In this document: in pieces, positions 22,015 through 35,291 of the stretch
Numbering within the stretch: position 1 is the stretch's first letter
How the letters are laid out: every line of letters begins with the position of its first letter
From: Trametes villosa
Taxonomy: Eukaryota > Basidiomycota > Agaricomycetes > Polyporales > Polyporaceae
Length of the DNA: 64,000 nucleotides
Direction: 5' to 3'
NCBI GenBank assembly: GCA_002964805.2
Contig: PUDQ02000016.1
Location: 496,001 to 560,000 of the forward strand
Notes under the pieces: model-generated
What the model was told of the DNA's origin: nothing
Seen by the model: only the letters and a program-made list of their open reading frames with translations
Database searches by the model: none
Made by a program: the position numbers and the translations under genes

Positions 22015-25000
22015 CGGGCCAAGCGGTGACGGAGTAGGGTTCTGAGCGATGGGGTAAGGTCCCAGGCGGTGGCGAGCGCGGCGGTCGGTGGTAGCAAGCT
22101 CGCATCTGAATCTTGCGGTCGCGGGCGCTCAACAAGCCGAGGAGATGTAAGAGAAGCCCGGGGAGGCTCGGACCTCTGACATTGGATGGACAGATCTGGC
22201 GCGTTGTAATGTAGACATGTGTAGTTTTGTCGGCCTGTAACTGTATCCGCCTGCCTTCCTCGCTGCGCCGTTGGACATAATGCACTCCGGTACGGCTGGT
22301 AGTCCCGATAACACGGAACGAACACTACCAACAAATGCGCCATCGAGTGCGGTCGATGCCCCCTCGCGCCAGCTTGTGGTCGTTCGGGGTCGTCATCTCG
22401 TATTTTGCAAGCGAATGCACGCGGTACATGGTACTTGTTTTCGACGCCCGTCATACGACGGCGAAACTCTGCGCCCAAGACCGCATTGCCGTCGTTCCAG
22501 CTCGCGTCCCCCTGGTTGTCCGCCCTTTGCGCTCCCGCGACGCTTCTCGGTGCCATCGCAGGGAAGCACACCACGCGCTTTCCCTGGGACGCCTTCTCCG
22601 CCCGCGGACACACACCCACGCCTAGACCCCGTCGGCGGAGCCTAGGAGTTGGTGGGCCGTCACAGGTGGTAGCGGCATGCTACCGTCCCCACGCCCTCCG
22701 ACGGGCGCCGAATGGTGCAGCAGCGTGCCCTCCGCGAAGGCCCGCGCGTGCGACGAGGGCCATGCCGACGGGTCCGCCCGCGCCGCTGGGCAGCGCGAGG
22801 CCCGAGGCGCCTTCTCTCCCACCCGAAGCGGACGATCTGCCCTCCCGCTACGGAGTCTCCGTGCCCCTGGTCCTCGCTCGCCGCGAGTGACAGCGTGTAC
22901 GAATCAGGCCGCTGCGAGTGCAGGGGAGAAGAGTCGGGCGAGGCGAGAAGGGCTGGGCGAGGCGTGTAGTACCGGCGGGCATCTGTGGAGTGGGAGTCCG
23001 TGGCGAGGTGGCTACGCGGGATCGTAGGTGAGGAGGGGGCGGTAAGGCGCTGAGAGGGCGGAGATGGCTGGGGTTCGCTGTTGCGATCGGTCTGTCAAGT
23101 GGACCTCGTGCAGGGGGTACAGCCTATCCCGCGCGGTCGAGCCCGCCACGCGTTTGCGTATGTTTGAATGGAGGGCGCTTCGGATAGCAGTCGGCCGGGT
23201 CATGGCTCGAAAGACGGCGTGCCCGCGTTAACAGCCCAGAGACGACCCGAGCAAGACAGAGAAAATCGAGTCGAGCATGAGGGTACGGTGGGACCGATCG
23301 CACGTCGAGGGGCGAGGTGCGCGGCGACATGGCGACCTGCCGCACACGCCGCCCCACACTGGCTGAGACATCAGGGAAAACCTCCCCCGTGGATTCCACC
23401 GAAAATCCCAGATTTCTGCGTATTTCCAACAAAATACTGATTACGACAGATTCACCAGTAAAGTAAAGTCCCCCCCTTGTAATTTGAGGAATTCCATCGA
23501 TTTACGGCGGTTTACAACGGACGCCTGGCTTTACTTCTGGGCTGTTGGCGTTTTACGATGTTCTCAGATACACGCAGACTGGACGTTGAAGATCACATAT
23601 ATGTATTAAAACTAGACCGTACGTGTACAAGAAGCTACTATAACTGACCCCTGGGGCCTAGCTACCTACACCTCGGCACCAATTCCCACAAACACCCTAC
23701 CTGCTTCTCATCGATGTGCCTCCGCACATGGCCCTGACTGAAAAGCGTAAGTGTCTAACCTGTAGCGAATGCAGTTAGTACAAGACGAATCTGTATGCAT
23801 TCAACAAACATACCTGACGATGTCGGTAACCTGCCAAGAACAGGGCGTTGGTTACTAGTGAACGCTGTGCTGAGAAGAGCGGGAACGAGAAGTCAGAGTC
23901 GCCGGTCGCCGGCACACGACCGCGCGCGGGTGACGGTACACCTGTTGAATGATGTGAGCGGTCATTGCATGCGGTCACCCTCTAGACACGGGTAAAGCGT
24001 GAGCTGAATGCATACACGATGTGGAATGCGGGGAAAGAGCACACACCATTGGACACAAGCTTGAGGGGGCAACTGACGCGTGCGACGGGAACACAACGCG
24101 GGGGTACGCGGTAAAGGCATCTGATAAACATAGGTAGGCGCCGAGGAACGAAGTGGCGGCCGCGCAGAGCGACGAGGCGCCATGTTGATCGCTGGGTATT
24201 GACCGCGCGTCAGGGAACGGGAAAGTTGGTGGATAGGCACTTACCGTGAACAGCAATATCGGTTTGCATGTGGCCCAGTCGGGCGGTCTGTACACGGCAA
24301 CCCTCGAGAGTACCGGGGGGAAGTGGACTAGATCTCTGCGATAGTAAGTAACCCGGGAGGCAGCGACGAAGAAAAAGAGACATACCGGGGGGCTGAACGT
24401 CGAGAACAGGTGTCAAGCGAGCCTTCCAGTTGCAACAGCGCGGCGTAGTGACGTTGGGCGCGCCGCAGGAGTCTAGATACCGGGAATGAGAAGTTAAAGA
24501 GCGACTAGAAAGCCGTACCAGGACCCGCTGGCTCAGACTCAAGGTGTTTGCGGCAGGAATCCAACCAGCAGCAGACGGAAGTGGGAGGGCAAGAGGTGAT
24601 GTGCTGGCACAAATGACGCCGCGCCAAGCGCCGCACGGTACATACCGGCAATGGCCGGGGGCGTCTAATAGTTTAGGGCAAGCTGTAGAGGACTTCGCAG
24701 CACCTGGCGCGCACTGACGCCTCTGTATCCGCGCGCATACGTAGCTGCGACTCTTCTTCCTCCGGGACCGCCGGTACTTAGGATATACTTACTCTGGTGC
24801 TTTCCAGCAGTATCGCATAGTTAGCCCGCCCTACTCCCTTTCTTCATGCGATCTCCGGCTCTCCCGAGAGAAAACCGACCACGATCCGCGCACGCAAGAC
24901 ATCTGTGGCATTAGCCGCAAGTGCCCTGCGCGCGAACCTCCGCACTCGCCTAGCCCTCAGGCCTAAGGCCTCCCGTACAGACCGCTGCACGAAAGTCGCC

Positions 25001-28000
25001 CACAGCGACCCTCCCTAGCAGGCTGGCACCGGCGGTCTCGGGGCACTCACAGTGTGCCGCCTCGCTGCTGTAAACGGACGCTCTCAGAGCGAGTTAGGCC
25101 CGGGCTCTCTTGCCGTTCGAACTACTGTTCAAACTGGCCGGCGAGCCGCGGCGCATTGAGCCATCCGCACCGCTCATCAGGAGTTACGAGAGCGAGAGAA
25201 TATTCCGAATAGCGAGATGTATGCTGTGGGGCGGTATACAAATCAAGTACGGTACGTCTGATTCGCTTCCACCCTGCAATCTGAATACCAGACTCAGAAG
25301 TTCAAGTTGGTGTCCGCCTGCGGGCTCGGATTTGCATGGATTGTAATGCAAAGCACTGATATACGTGTTCTTACACAAGCCTCTATCGTATTTCCATGCA
25401 TTTTAACACTTTTCGGCGTTTTACAGGGTAATGCACCGGAATCCCATGACATTGATAGGAATTTCCAGGGGAGGTTTTTCCTGATGGAGGCGCAAAACGT
25501 CCGGTCGCGATGTCGCCAGCCGTGGGCGCACATACACACCGTAGGGCGGCGCGGTCGCGGTCGCATTACCGTGTGCCATGAAGGCCGACGGTGGAGTCGT
25601 CCGCGCGGCGGGCCTCGTAGCGGACGGACAAGGGCATATTGGCTCCCACCGCCCACGGGCGCCGCCATAGTGTGCGCAGAAGTCACGAAGGCGCGAAGTG
25701 CAGCAGGGGAGACAGCGAAGGGGGCAGCAGAAGACTGCCTGCAGGGAAGAGCGGCTCATAGGTGCGATAGGGCGGACGCCTCGGAGAGGCCAACGATCCT
25801 ACGTCCTGTTCATGGGACGGAGGATATGAGACGAGGAACGGGCGGGCGGACGCGGAAGAAGCGATAAGACGCGGTGGGAGCGATGCGCACTGGCGAAACG
25901 AGCGTTAAGCTCAAGCTCAAGCTCGGGGCCCTGGCATACTGCAGTGGCAGCATGACGCCCCGCGCCCATCCACCCGCCCGCGCGCCAGGGGCAGCAAGCG
26001 CGAACTTGCAGCTGGGAGGTTGTGGATTGGTTGTCTGTCACGAAGAGATGCGGCGGAAGCTTGACGGGGGGTATGACGTCTTCGCGCGGGCGCACGGTGA
26101 GAACGCGCTGCGTCTCGGCCTCCGCGTGCAGCGGCGGACGTCATATGCGCCCGCCCCGCACCCCTGTGTCGCTGCTCAGGAAGAGTGGACGGAGATGGGC
26201 TGTATATTGTGTATTGAACGGGCAGGTGGCCGGCGGGAGGGGAAGATGGGCGCCTCGGGTAGGTGGCCGGCGGAGGACCAGGCAGGAGGAGACATTGTGC
26301 TTGACATACGTACGAGCACGCTTTGCGAGGGTGGAGGCTCGTGTGTGTGTGGAAGGTTCGTTGCCTAGCGGTTGGAAAATCAGTTATCATATCTCGAAGC
26401 GATGCAGAACAAAATCACATACGAATGAATGGTTGCCGGGGCTGCCCCCACCGGAACGCCCGCCAAAAGCCGTCGACGAGCCCACAGCTGCGATTCCGGC
26501 CATAGAGCGGCTAGTGACAGTCGCCTTTCCGCTATACAGCACGTAGCCGTCGGCCGATAAGACATCCGGAGAGCACAACGCCGTACGCATGTCGGTATCT
26601 TCGACGTCGAACCGACAGGGTCCAGAGAGGGCCGCAGCGGCCGCTGCGCACCAGGCGTGAACCGAACATGCGAAGAGTGCCGATGAACGGGTGAACGCTC
26701 ACTCAGAGGAACTGCGCCACGGTGAAGTGTGGGCGCCACCACAGCCACGGCCAGACAAGAAGCGCAGCGCGAGCAGTGAGTACGAGAATAGTAGGGCACG
26801 GCGTGGACCCATCTGGGGGAGGAAGGTTTCGCTCAGCGCCCGTAATCTTAGCTTTCTCAGGCGCAGCGTACGGTGAGAGCATGCGCGTAGCAGAAGAAGA
26901 TTCCGTGTAAGGCGCATGCCGTAGGCAGTAGGTGCCGCAATACTCCTTGCAAAACGCCTCCGATCTCTGGATGCAGCCTGAAGACGTCAATTCGAGGCAG
27001 GAGGTCGGTGATCGTGTGAGGCAACGTACGCTGGACAGACATTCAGCCAACTCGCCTGTGGGCGGGTCGCTCGCAGTTCGTTGAAGCGTGAGCCTATAGG
27101 ATAGGCTGACGCCGGAGGTTGGAACCTACAAGTGTCCGACCTCTTCCGCCGCCGACGACTTGACAAATCCTTGCGCATAAGACGCATTGTCATTTACGAT
27201 GCCTGGTCAAGGTATGATTTGTCGTCGTCGCCGGATCAACGCCGTGCGCTCCTCAGCAATTGGATGTCTGAGCGCGCCCGTGTGGTCTGAACGACCGAGT
27301 ACGTCCGAGAGATGCGCCCTCTGAACATTGTCGGTTCCGTTCGCGTCCTTCTAGCGCATGATCGTCGGCAGAGGGGATTCCAGCCCGGTGGTGGTTGCCT
27401 GCGCAGAAAGCACGCTAAAATCCAGAGTGCTGCGACAAAAATAGCGCATCAAAAATAGCTCTGGTCGAAAAATAGCGCACCGACCGATATATGCGGGTGG
27501 TGATTGGACGACAAGAACAGAACGCCTGCTATAACAGACTCAGGACTCAGCGGCGTTGGAGGCCGCAGAGAGGAGTGCGCTGTGCGGGGGAGAGGGCGCT
27601 GCGGGACGGTGGTCGGTGGGCGGCCCAGGCCGGGATTCAATTGAAGCTGCGCCGCCGCTGCGGGCGCGCCAGATCGCCATCGGCGGCATGGGATCAGAGA
27701 TGCCGCGGCGCGCGCCGTGCCGACAATTAAGTTTCTCGGCAGAGGCCCGGGCGGGCGTCCCGGGCTGGACTCGACCGAGTCGACGTCGACGGGCGCGGGC
27801 GCGGGCAGACGGCGGCGGCCATGAGTGCATGAGATGCAACGCGTGCCGCGTCGACACCGCGGTGGGGGAGTCAGGAGACGTGCGTTGACAAAGAGACGGC
27901 GTGCCGCAGGCGTCCCACGCTCGTGGACGGAGAGAGCAGGGTGCGCCCGGCGATAGGGAGAAGGAGCGTCATCGGGATCTGAGCGGGTGCGCGGTGATCT

Positions 28001-28605
28001 GGCGCACCGGGAATGGGCGAGTTGTGCCACGGTCGAGGACGCAGAGGGAGGTGGCTGGGAGCGCGGCGGTCAGCAGACGAGATCGGACGGAAGAACAAGA
28101 GGTGGGCAGGCACGCCGGACGGCGGTGAGAACGGCAGAGCTTGTGGGACCTCGCGCACGCGTGGGGGCAGCGGAGGGGGAGAAGATTTGATAGGCGATAG
28201 GCGAACGCCCGCGGGGGGGCGGCTGGGCCTTTCGCGTCAGAACGGGGGAATGTGGGCAGGCCAGCGTCGCAGGGCCGATGGGCGTCGCGGGGCGGGCTCG
28301 AGCGTTGGACGGGGTCGGGGCGGCGGAGGAGGTGAGAGCGGGGACGAGCGCGCGGGGACGGCTGCTGCGGATTGACGGCATGCTTGCGGTTGCAGTTGTG
28401 TGATTGGCAGGCGCATCGAAGGAGCTCCGAGCACGGCGTTTGCGGTTGCTTGCGCTTGCCCAATCCATATGTCCTCCCTCTCCAGTCCTCTCAGCCGCCC
28501 TCATCTTCTTCTTGTCTCTGCCCACCACCTCCTCCGCCCGCACCCCCCGCCGCCACACTCGTACGCACCCGTCCGCACACACCGCCGCACGCATACTCTG
28601 CACGA
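22015..28605. other. 6.6-kb gene-free stretch
   Basis: I could not build a gene here on either strand: candidate frames are short, overlapping and without domain or splice support. Composition is uneven, with lower-GC islands at about 23380-23640, 25180-25480 and 27400-27490 set in very GC-rich DNA, as expected for old inserted or decayed repeats. The last few hundred bases, CT-rich from about 28470, are probably the promoter and 5' leader of the MADS-box gene. Confidence 0.4.
27410..27480. repeat. Short AT-rich direct repeats with an inverted CCAGAG/CTCTGG pair
   Basis: Three copies of AAAAATAGC within 50 bases, two followed by GCA, flanked by CCAGAG on one side and CTCTGG inside, which could form a hairpin. 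Could be a transposon end or chance; no matching second end was found. Confidence 0.3.
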
Positions 28606-31304
28606 ATGGGGAGACGAAAGATCGAGATTCAGCCCATCACGGTACGCACCCCTCCTCCCTCGAAATAGCCCCGCCCCGCCCGCGTCCAAGTATACGACCG
28701 CCCCAGACGCGCCCCGCATCCCGCCTTCTCGCCAACCGCTGCTTATTTTGCGCCTCGCCCATCTATAGCACGAGCGGAATCGTTCTGTCACCTTTTTAAA
28801 GGTCTGTCGCTATAAATATGTCAATTCTCTTGGCATCCATTAACACGCGCTCGATCACGCTCTGCGCCCATCGTCGTACACAACTCCAGCGCAAGAACGG
28901 CCTCTTCAAGAAGGCGTACGAGCTCGGCGTCCTCTGCTCCGTAGACGTCGCAGTCATCATCTTTGGTGAGTCTTTTCGCCCAACCTTCTCACTCAACAAC
29001 CACCGTGCGCGTTTTCTTGGCGCGCATCTCCCCCTTTCCCCCGCGGCTGGCCCCTGCGCTTCCCTGTGTGGGGCCCACAGGTCGGTTCTACACACAGTCG
29101 TGCACGGGGCCGTAAGGCACACGGAGGGGGGAGGGCCGTACCACTGCTGGGATACTTGGGGTGTCGCGCTGTCACAGTCCCCCGTCAAGTCGTGGCGAGC
29201 GCTCGCATTCGCTGCATCTCCCCGGCGTCGCCATTGTTCAACATGCGATCGGAGCTTCGTCCATCTCCCTCCAACTTCTCCGTCAGCGGGCCGTTCTGCG
29301 ATCTGAGCTCCCTAACTCCTAGTCGCTGCGCCGGCGACGTCGGGCAGCGCGAATTTCATCATGCCGCCTTGTTCCCACATTCTCCGAAACATGGCATATC
29401 TTCCGCCCTTCCTTGTGATCATCTTGGTGTACCGACTACTAACAACGCCGACATTTGCCAGAGGAACGACCTGGCCACCATGCCAAACTCTATCAGTATT
29501 GCTCAACTGACGTCAACGGCATGGTACAACGTCATTTACGCGTGCGTCCCCCGACCCTGTCAGGCTCTCGTCATCTCACCCTTGACCCTAGTTTGACGGG
29601 GAGAGGGACACAAAGGGCCCCCCGGATTTCTCGAATAACAGCAACAACAAAGTCGACGACGCCGCGGACGATGACGACGAGGGCGACGATGACGACGGCT
29701 CGCAGAAGCGGCGGGACAGCAAGTCGACAAAGGTGAAAGTGGAAGGTTCCACTCCCGGCATCATCCCAATACGACCAGGTCCGCCCTCGCACGACATCTC
29801 GGCCAGTCCAGACGTGAGCAGCTTACATCCTCGCTACCCCCTCGCCTACGGTGAAGCATGCTAACGCATTCCAGCTGGACTATCGGTCGAATCTGCGCGT
29901 GTCGCCTACCGCGAGCACATCCTCATCGTCCCTCCCTATCTCCGGCGAGAGGCACACATCCGTCATTACTTCCGCCGCTCGTAGTATCCCTATCAGCAGT
30001 ACCGCCAAGCGGCAACGGCTGGACGATTCATCCAACTCGTTGCAATCCGCGCCCGGGTCCCTCGGCGCGAACTCTAACCATATCGGCAGCCCAACATTCC
30101 CGTACCGGATAGACATCGACCTCCCGTCGTCGTACTCGTCACCAGGCGGGGCGTCGATGATCCCGTCGCTCTCCCAGCTGCACTCCCAACACCCGAGCCT
30201 AACAGCGCTCTACGCGAGCGGCTCGTCATCAATGTCAAACCTCATGAGCGGGCCCTCCGCGTCCTTCTTGCCACAATCACCGTACGACCTCCCGCGCGGG
30301 CACAACGCGGGCGCGCTGCGCACGGTGTCCTTCCCGCCGGCCGGGGCGTCGTCGTACTCGCCGCAACAGCAGCAGCAGCAGCAGGCGAACAGCCTCTTCG
30401 CGCGCCCGCAGGGCCCGCCGGCGCACGGCGGCTCGCACGCCCACGCGAGCGCGAGCAGCCTCTTCGCGGACCTCCTGGGCTCGCCGGGCGAGCATGGGAA
30501 CGGCGCGGGGCACGGGGGCGGCGCGCCGGCGCAATTCCCGACGTTCGATTGGCCCGTGCACGCCGCGTCGCAGGGCTCGCAGCAGGGGGGACAGGGGCAG
30601 CATGAGAACGGTGCGTGTCTTCTGTCTCTGTCTCTGTCGCGGTCGGCTTCGTGTGGGGTGGGCGCCCGTGACAGTGTGCGGGCATGTGCGTGCGGTATAG
30701 AGACGTACATGCGTGCGTGTGCGGTGGAGGCGGTGGATGTCGTGCAGTCGGGCCCTGCGCGCTGCTGCTCTTCGCCGCTCTTCACCCGTGGCCGCGTTCA
30801 CGCAGCTGTACGGAACGCCGCGGCGGGGCTTACGAACGCGTGGTGTGCCGCTGCGCCGCGCAAGGCGCCCCCCGCTCCCACGCGTGTCTCCCGTCCCCTC
30901 CCTCGCCCTTCTCCCGTTCTCCCGGTCTCGACCCCTGACCTCCGACCGGACGCTGACGTCTTTCTCCCACCCATGTCCCACCTCACACCGCCTATGCACC
31001 CACACGCATATGCACAGCTGCGCAAGGCTCCGCACCCTCGGACAGCAGCTGGTTCGACTTCCTCTCCACGCCGACGAACGCCAACGGAGGGGGCAGCGGC
31101 GGCGGCGGCGGCGCGGGAGGGCTCTCGCTCCCGCCGCCGGTGCCGCCGCTGAACAGCGCGCGGTACGGGCTCAGCTCGCCGCCCGGGATGGGCCGCAAAC
31201 GCCCGCGCGACGAGGGCAACGGCGCGAGCGACAGCGGGGAGAGCGTCGACGAGCACGCGCGCCGCGAGCGCGTGAATGGCGGCGGCGGTGAGCGGAAGAG
31301 CTGA
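28606..31304 (+). CDS. MEF2-type MADS-box transcription factor (Rlm1/Smp1-like)
   Basis: The first four exons (28606-28641, 28769-28801, 28890-28965, then from about 29460) assemble [43 protein letters not shown] and AVIIFEERPG. This is a complete MADS box of the MEF2 class with its short following dimer segment (KLYQYCSTD). In yeast this class (Rlm1, Smp1) answers the cell-wall-integrity MAP kinase and binds CTA(A/T)4TAG. The rest is low-complexity: an acidic run near 29660-29700, Ser-rich stretches, seven glutamines (30364-30384) and a Gly-rich C-terminus with a possible basic nuclear signal (GRKRPRDE). The last intron (about 30613-31050) begins within a TCTCTG repeat. The frame needs the donor GTGTCT to give [13 protein letters not shown]. 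About 480 residues. MADS identity certain; targets inferred. Confidence 0.9.
30364..30384 (+). repeat. CAA(CAG)6 polyglutamine tract in the MADS-box gene
   Basis: Codes seven glutamines in the disordered middle of the protein; a likely length-variable site between strains. Confidence 0.8.
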
Positions 31305-32083
31305 CCGTGCGGACCGTCGCGGAGGGGAGGGGCCCGTTGCGTGGGTTAGCCGCTAGCGACCGACCGTGGTCTGCCTGCCCGGCCCGTCCTGGCGCCCCGA
31401 CGGGCGCCGGCGGCTGCGAGTGCGGACCAGGGCGGGGCTGGCTGCGTGGGCCGCAGCGGGCGTGGGTGCTTGCGGTGTGGCGTGAGCGGGGAGCGTAGGG
31501 GAGGGAAGAGAGGGAGGGGAGGGCGAGGGTGGGAGATAGAGGTGAGATACTTGCATGGCACGGGGGGGGCCACGCGGCGCGGTGTACCGTGAGCAGATTA
31601 ATCCGGTTTGGTGTGTACGTACATACAGCTCGTGCTCTGGACGATTCATCGCTTTGCTTCAGTCGCTCTGTGGCCGGGATCGGACGTTGCGTGCATCGTT
31701 TCAATCCGTGTCAGTGCGTCGAGCGCCTTCCGGCGGTTGTCGCGGTTGCGGCTGGGTTGGTGGAGTCGGCGTTCTAAGTGAAGGGTACGTCTCCGTCGTC
31801 AACGTGTTGCATGTGTGGAGCTAACGTGTTCTGTATAGGGAACCTGCGATGGTGGCAATAAGCACTCCCGGTGACCGATTGTTCGAAACTGGCCCACTGG
31901 ATACGCCGATGGGGGCCTCCGCCCGGCCGTGTCTCGCCAGCTATTCGCTTCATCAAGCGCCGGAGGCTGGCACGCCAACCTCCCGGCGTATACCAATCGC
32001 CCCCTCGCCCGTCTACTCTTGTTTCCTCACCACCACCATCGCCACAGTACCGCCTCCGCCACCTCCCCCAAACCCCGAGCGCC

Positions 32084-32404
32084 ATGCAAGGTAGCCGCGC
32101 CGAGCCCGAGTGGTTGGCGCGGCGGTACGTGGTGCTCGGGATCCAAGACAACCTCAAGACACACGACGGGCTGGGATGCCCACGGCTGGTGCGACTGTGC
32201 CACGAGTATGTGGTGCGCACTCACGAGCGGGGCTCAGGTATATCGTACGGTGAGTTTCCATATTTTTGTGTATTTCCTGCCAGCGGGCAGAGGCTGGAGT
32301 ATTTCCTGGGGATGGCGCAGGCCTCATCGTGGCCCCTGGGTCTAGTACCCGCCTTACTCGGGGAAGCCAACTGCGCTGTGTTTTATTCTCGGCATACAAG
32401 CTAG
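32084..32404 (+). CDS. Hypothetical short protein, doubtful
   Basis: An ATG in good context after a long CT-rich leader (31980-32083) opens a frame of 106 codons starting MQGSRAEPEWLARRYVVLG. The first 50 residues have balanced composition (LVRLCHEYVVRTHERG) and could be a real first exon. The rest may be intron, since GT...AG pairs are available after ERGS and ISYG. No family recognised and no continuation found. Confidence 0.25.
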   Translation: MQGSRAEPEWLARRYVVLGIQDNLKTHDGLGCPRLVRLCHEYVVRTHERGSGISYGEFPYFCVFPASGQRLEYFLGMAQASSWPLGLVPALLGEANCAVFYSRHTS

Positions 32405-35203
32405 CTATAGCCGCAGCAATGCATGGACTTTTCCATAGTGCCGTGACCGTAGGTGATCGACACTCGTCAGGGACAACTTAAGCAGCCTCGGGGATGTGTA
32501 TGACGACAATCTCGGACACTGGGCCGGAGATACCGAACGCGTCGGAGAGCTCGTGGTACAACGTAGAAGCTGACAGTACTACACCATTGATAGGATTCTA
32601 AGAGAAGTACTATACATTCCGTCAACTTTCGGTTCAGAATGTCGACGTGGACCACAAGCCGACGCTACCGCTATTGCTGTACTTGCGAGAATGATCATCT
32701 TCTGAAGTTCAGGGGATTCGGGGAGACGGCTTCGGCCCTGCCCGACCTTACGGCCCTGGAGGCACTGTAGTGTAGGCGCCGGCACCGACGATCGTGGCCA
32801 ATGTAATGGTGGTCCTGCAGATCACTTTTGCTGGCTTCCATCCCTGGCTGAACTTCTCGAAGAGACTCGGGAGGATCGCTATTACGATCCAGGGGCGACT
32901 TTGCGGGGCGGTTCCCAGTTTACTATGAGTTTCACGCAGCCCGCCTGAATGTGAGGTTTATGGTTTTCCTAGGCTGATCAGGGGCTCGAAACAGTGCAAT
33001 GTGGATGATTAGCATCTTACCGATTTACGTGTCTCGATATGATAGTGAGAGGAAGCCCGCCCGGCATTCATGACATCGTCAGCTGGGAGATGGACGCAGA
33101 GTCGACGGCCGTTGACAAAGCCTGTCGCCGGGGGTTGATCCTTTCGACGTCACGTATTGGGATCGTGACCACTACCTATGGGACTTCTTGGCTCGTACTG
33201 CGACGGTTCGTGAGAAGAGAGGACAAGTATGGCCTCAAGAGCCAGCGACGAGGGTGCCAAGAGCCGGAAGTTCGCTCCCGTCGGACTCTCGTGGCAGACG
33301 CGGGTGGCTGTGCGTCGTTCCACGTGGGAGTCGGACCACCGGTACCGCAAGGAGTCGGTAACCGCTTTTACTTGTGGCACTCCGCCTCGTCCCATTTCTC
33401 CGAGCTCAAACGCCTCCGACTCGCTCTCCTCTCCGGACATATGGCCCCTGCCTTGTATTGACCGACAGCTTCTATGCTGCTCATTCCGATCGCACGTCTG
33501 TACCTGGCAGGCCTTCCTTACAGTCGATCTACGCACTGTTACTAGGGAATCAGCACTCCAGAAGTGCAATCCCTCCGTAATCAATTTGCAACAGCACATG
33601 CTCCTGGTACGTCATGTCCGCTCGTGCCTCAGTTCTTTTCGGCCTTAGCGGCCGCGCTCTTGCGCACTGGTTTGCGGTGCATTCCCCGGTATCCCGCTCC
33701 AGCTGTCGCGTTCAACGACATCACCTAGCGCAAGCTATCATCATCACGCGCAGCATTGTCAGCGGTACGCCCTACGCGTCATGACTCTGCCCGGATGGTG
33801 CACAATCTCGTCGGCGGAACAGCTATGCCATTGCTGAGCACCATGTGCCCCTACTCAACGGCTGGTAGTCTGTGCGTTTGGTCTCCGATGCTCTCGTCCT
33901 TTACTGGTTGACGATACCTCAACCGGCGGGCCGTCCGGCAAGTCATTATGTCCATACATACGCCACACTGGTGGCTATGCGGACCGGCGGTCTCTGCGGT
34001 ATCTGCGTCGATCAATAATGGAGACACCCGCGCCCAGCTTTCGCCGGAGGGAAGGGCTTACCACTTTTGGTCATCCAGTGCGCCCTCTAAGATCCGGGGA
34101 GGGCTGTGGAAGCGCACTTACCAGGGCGAGCGTTAGTGTCCGGCCAGCGCCCACATGTCTAGGCGACCACATCGGCATGAGGCACTGAAGCTGTCCTGGA
34201 CGCTGGTGGCGGAAGCCAATCTGAGGCACGACATTGCGGCCGCAACGTGGATGCGCCGACCACCTTCGGCTCTTTTCTCCACATTCACACACGTAGGGTC
34301 GGCGACCGGCCTAACGCGCACAGCAATAAGGGTGTGTGGTACTGTGCTGCAGCCGCTCTGATAAGGCAAGGTAGATTCTTGCCGCTACTCACTGCTAACA
34401 ATAAGCTGACGGCATGTCGGCGTAGGCTGGACAGGCGCACGACGTCTGCCACAAACATGCCGTGATGGCTAACACTTCTCTCATCATCGTGCTAGAGCGC
34501 GAGCGCGGATGCTTCAAACTCTCGCTTACACACGCTCGATAACGCACGCCGAATGTTGTTCACGGGATGTCAACATTGCGAAGTCGACAGTGTATACAAG
34601 GTTAGCCTCAGGGGCAGAGGCGGCGCCCCTGTAATGGAGGATACCTACCGGAATGGTCTAACGGCTCGAGTACGAACTCAAGCAAGTCGTCGTAGCGCAA
34701 TCGGGCGCATATGTGGGTCGTTACCGCCCTCGCAGCCGGAGCGCTACCGGGCGCGACAGCCCAAACGCTGCAGCGCCTCGGGGACTTTGCTGCGGCATGA
34801 TACACCATTGGTATGGCCCCGGTGCCCGAGCGCAGTTAGCATGCGACACGGCGCTCTTTTAATGGTGTTATTGCACACGCGAGTCAGTCATCTTTCAAGT
34901 GTGGTCCTGGTCGGAACTGATACCCACCCCAGTAGGACGTTTGGGATAATCACCGCCCCCTGTGACTCTTTCTTGTGTCCACTCCGGAAGCGCAATCCCC
35001 CTGCTCATCATTCCCTGACAAGAGCCCGAGTGGTCGGGAGGCCATTGGACACGCTTGAGGTGGGGCGGATCTGTTTGCCTGGCCCCCTTGCTGTTCAAGT
35101 GATGCAAGGCAAGGGGAGTCCCTGAAAGATTACATTTCGCCCCGATAGATCGGTTGGCAGGCCAAGCTACGCTATGGGCGGGTTGTTCTGGTGAACGGCC
35201 GGG

Positions 35204-35210
35204 TATATAG
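35204..35210 (+). promoter_or_regulatory. TATA-like box of terpene synthase 1
   Basis: TATATAG lies 82 bases upstream of the ATG at 35292. No equally clear box precedes terpene synthase 2. Confidence 0.4.
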
Positions 35211-35291
35211 AGCGCAAAATGTCGCTCTTGCAGCACAGATCCAGACACTCCTCGCCACAGCTACTCACTTCACAGCTCATTCACACTATCC

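Larger units (their letters stand above)
31305..35291. other. Four-kb gene-poor region between the MADS-box and terpene synthase genes
   Basis: Apart from a weak candidate at 32084-32404 no gene is supported. Short coding-like fragments occur (for example around 33400-33580), but none extends across plausible introns. Probably intergenic sequence with decayed genes. Confidence 0.35.

Noticed and set aside
20606..22285. 559-codon open frame on the minus strand
   Set aside because: Arg/Leu-rich composition and exact overlap with the well-supported plus-strand coiled-coil gene; no domain. A GC shadow.
30613..31152. Continuation of the MADS-box frame past residue ENG
   Set aside because: The open frame through 31152 reads a Cys/Arg-rich stretch over a TCTCTG repeat; splicing gives the expected SWFDFLSTP tail, so this is intron.
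34553..35125. 190-codon plus-strand frame before terpene synthase 1
   Set aside because: No recognisable domain, poor composition, overlapped by antisense frames; likely chance.
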